From NCBI GenBank assembly GCA_023133295.1, contig JAGLWT010000023.1, positions 54,483 to 118,482 of the forward strand: a stretch of DNA of 64,000 nucleotides. Reading direction: 5' to 3'. This DNA is from a bacterium (GTDB lineage Bacteria > AUK180). Shown in pieces: positions 62,448 to 64,000 of the stretch (its first letter is position 1; each line of letters opens with the position of its first letter). The position numbers and the translations under genes are program-made. The notes below the pieces were generated by a model. The model had not been told where the DNA came from. It made no database searches and was given only the letters and a program-made list of their open reading frames with translations.

Positions 62448-63484
62448 AGGATCCCTCCCGCAGACGACAGGAATTCCCTGATCATGAGTGCTCTATCCGC
62501 GGATGAAAAATTGCCATTGTCCAAAAGGCCTTTGAAACGCTTGTATATCGGATGGCTCTCAACATCCCCCACAAATTGTGTACTATAGGAGATATCCACG
62601 AATAATTTATATTGATCGACGATCGCGGCAACTTTTTCCCGGAAAATATTTTCATCTGTTTTAAAAAGGCCGTTTATATGAAGAAGAACTCTGCAATTGT
62701 CCCTGACCGCGTTCAGACGGGTCTCAATGTCCTTCAATGCGGCAGCTTCATTCAAGAAGACCTCGATCTCAATCCTTGTGAAGTGAAAAGTATTCTCCAA
62801 TTGCAACTCATGCAAAGATAGATCTCCTGTATCCAGCAGGATCACGCTTCGCGGGCCGATCTCTTTAGCAGTGACAGAAACTGGAGAGCCGGCATAGCAG
62901 AAATGCCCGCCGTCATAACCAAGCGCCTTAAAGCCGGAGTGTATATGTCCCGCCAATATCAGATCGATGCCGGAGCCGGCAAAATCGGAAAGCTCACAAT
63001 CCATATATTCATATTGCTTCTCCTCCCCTGCATAGAAGAGGTTTGTGAGATTCGCGTGAAAGACCGCAATATTCTTCTCCCCTGTATTCTTGGAGATCTC
63101 AAGAAGCATTTTTGTGAAGTATGAGGATTCGTCCCTGAAAGGAACATAATGAATACGGCAATTATCTATGTCAAGATATCCATGATCTCGATAGATATTT
63201 ACCCTTTTGCCGAAGTAAGTGCCCTTTTTGAAGGCATCCATATCATGATTACCGGGAATGATATCAATGTCGATATCATATTTATCAAAGATCTCATCAC
63301 CGATCGTCTGCCCGATGCCCTTAGCTTCGGACGGTTCATCAAAAAGATCACCGCCGATAATTACCCTTTCGCACTTTTTCTCAACGGCGATACGGCATAT
63401 CTCCTTCAGCGCGTCAAAGCGCTCGGGATGCCCGGTTTCCAGATGAATGTCAGATGTGAAAAGTATTTTCATTTTACCCGCCAT
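62444..63484 (-). CDS. SbcD/Mre11-type metallophosphoesterase (YhaO type)
   Basis: The 346-residue protein carries all five phosphoesterase motifs: TSDIHLETGH, IIGGDLFDEP, IIPGNHDMD, VFHANL and LAGHIHSG. It overlaps the ATPase gene by four bases (ATGA), implying one operon and one complex. It should cleave phosphodiesters at DNA ends or hairpins with Mn or similar metal. The start is MAGKMKIL at 63484; MKILFTSD at 63472 is an alternative. Confidence 0.88.
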   Translation of the reverse strand: MAGKMKILFTSDIHLETGHPERFDALKEICRIAVEKKCERVIIGGDLFDEPSEAKGIGQTIGDEIFDKYDIDIDIIPGNHDMDAFKKGTYFGKRVNIYRDHGYLDIDNCRIHYVPFRDESSYFTKMLLEISKNTGEKNIAVFHANLTNLFYAGEEKQYEYMDCELSDFAGSGIDLILAGHIHSGFKALGYDGGHFCYAGSPVSVTAKEIGPRSVILLDTGDLSLHELQLENTFHFTRIEIEVFLNEAAALKDIETRLNAVRDNCRVLLHINGLFKTDENIFREKVAAIVDQYKLFVDISYSTQFVGDVESHPIYKRFKGLLDNGNFSSADRALMIREFLSSAGGIL

Positions 63485-63539
63485 ATATTACATTTTTCCT
63501 CTGTTTTTAGCAAATCAATGCGATGGGAATATGCTACGC

Positions 63540-63780
63540 ATAGATTAGAGGCTAGAGGTTGGAGGTTAGAGGTTGGTTGAGAGAAGTGAATAGTGAAAAG
63601 TGAATAATGAATAGTGAGGGAAAACACAAGAAGTAAATACCAGATGGATTCCCAATCGAGTTTGGAATGACAAAAGAGAGAGGGATAGCATTAGAAGATG
63701 TGTGGAGAATGGAGGCCTGTAGAGAAGTAAACAATGAACAATTAGGAGAGAAAAAGGGAGAGAGATTCAAAGATGTGTGG
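63540..63780. repeat. Modular repeat block in plus orientation
   Basis: GGTTGGAGGTTAGAGGTTGG words (63557-63577), GTGAATAGTGAAAAGTGAAT words, GGAAAACACAAGAAGTAAAT, CCAGATGGATTCCCAATCG and TTTGGAATGACA. The order of modules equals that at 59.2 kb, but with the ATTCCC hairpin in place of the GGATCC one. Confidence 0.75.
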
Positions 63781-63833
63781 AGATTGTTCCCATTTGATTC
63801 TACACCCATTCTCCCTCCACCCACCCAGGTGAT

Positions 63834-64000
63834 CTGAGTCATAAATAAGATGACAATGGCTGATGCTCTTTTGCTCCGTATTCAAGGCGCGAGGAACGCT
63901 GCATACCCAGCGCGGTCTGTGAGCGATGAGCAACGCAGAAGACATAGAAAGAGCTTCAGCCCGAAGGGTAAACTCATCTTTGGTCAATTTCTTCCTCTCT
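63834..64000. mobile_element. Second copy of the MITE-like element (cut by window)
   Basis: It starts with CTGAGTCATAAATAAGATG and ACAATGG. It follows the 2605-2864 element at about 75-80% identity through GGCGCGAGGAAC, GAAAGAGCTTCAGCCC and CATCTTTGGTCAATTT to the window end. The right terminus is not visible. Confidence 0.75.

Overview
The window looks like chromosomal DNA of an uncultured bacterium of the FCB superphylum (the wider Bacteroidota/Fibrobacterota/Cloacimonadota-type group). The evidence is two very large secreted proteins with C-terminal type IX secretion (T9SS) sorting domains, one of them in an operon with a PorV/PorQ-like outer-membrane protein. No rRNA or tRNA gene was seen, so the phylum cannot be fixed from this window.

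Layout. 1-13 kb: the 3'-truncated end of a two-cyclase-domain/AAA signalling ATPase, a 260-bp inverted-repeat element, a PorV-like protein and an 8.5-kb T9SS cargo gene built of beta-helix and fibronectin-like repeats. 12.5-29 kb: scattered housekeeping and accessory genes. These are a DUF559 nuclease, a lipoprotein, a YoaP-like GNAT protein, a nucleotidyltransferase/winged-helix pair, a ZIP metal transporter, a thioredoxin/ABC/ankyrin-lipoprotein operon, a CsgG-like protein, a YiiX-like lipoprotein, a DEAD-box helicase and a membrane protein with a long repetitive acidic region. 29-51 kb: a dense defence island, mostly on the minus strand. It holds DUF262/DUF1524, PD-(D/E)XK, DUF4268 and DUF429 proteins, a TOTE-type primase-helicase, RhuM, a Cas4-like nuclease split into two membrane-anchored halves, a UvrD-like helicase with a DUF2290 protein, AIPR, a DGQHR/nuclease fusion paired with a Dam methylase, and a second nucleotidyltransferase/HTH pair that is broken by an amber codon. 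52-64 kb: a clostripain-like T9SS protease, two methyltransferases, a four-helix-bundle protein and a YhaO/YhaN (SbcD/SbcC-like) pair.

Three signals are not explained by ordinary annotation. (1) Seven defence-island genes carry the same sigma70-type promoter (TTGAAA, 17 bp, TAAAAT) whose spacer is itself conserved. Some copies abut a dispersed repeat family, so the genes look like cassettes under one regulator or one mobile promoter. (2) The spacers are full of heptamer-based short tandem repeats, and the same words have expanded inside a coding sequence: 27 consecutive heptamers encode nine peptide heptads. (3) Four perfect palindromes of 32-36 bp share one architecture (an octamer repeated twice, a 4-bp centre, then the inverted octamers) and differ by fully compensated substitutions.

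Several starts are unusual but well supported by local signals: ATT for the cyclase gene, CTG in a CTGA stop/start overlap for the ankyrin lipoprotein, and three genes whose promoters imply nearly leaderless mRNAs.
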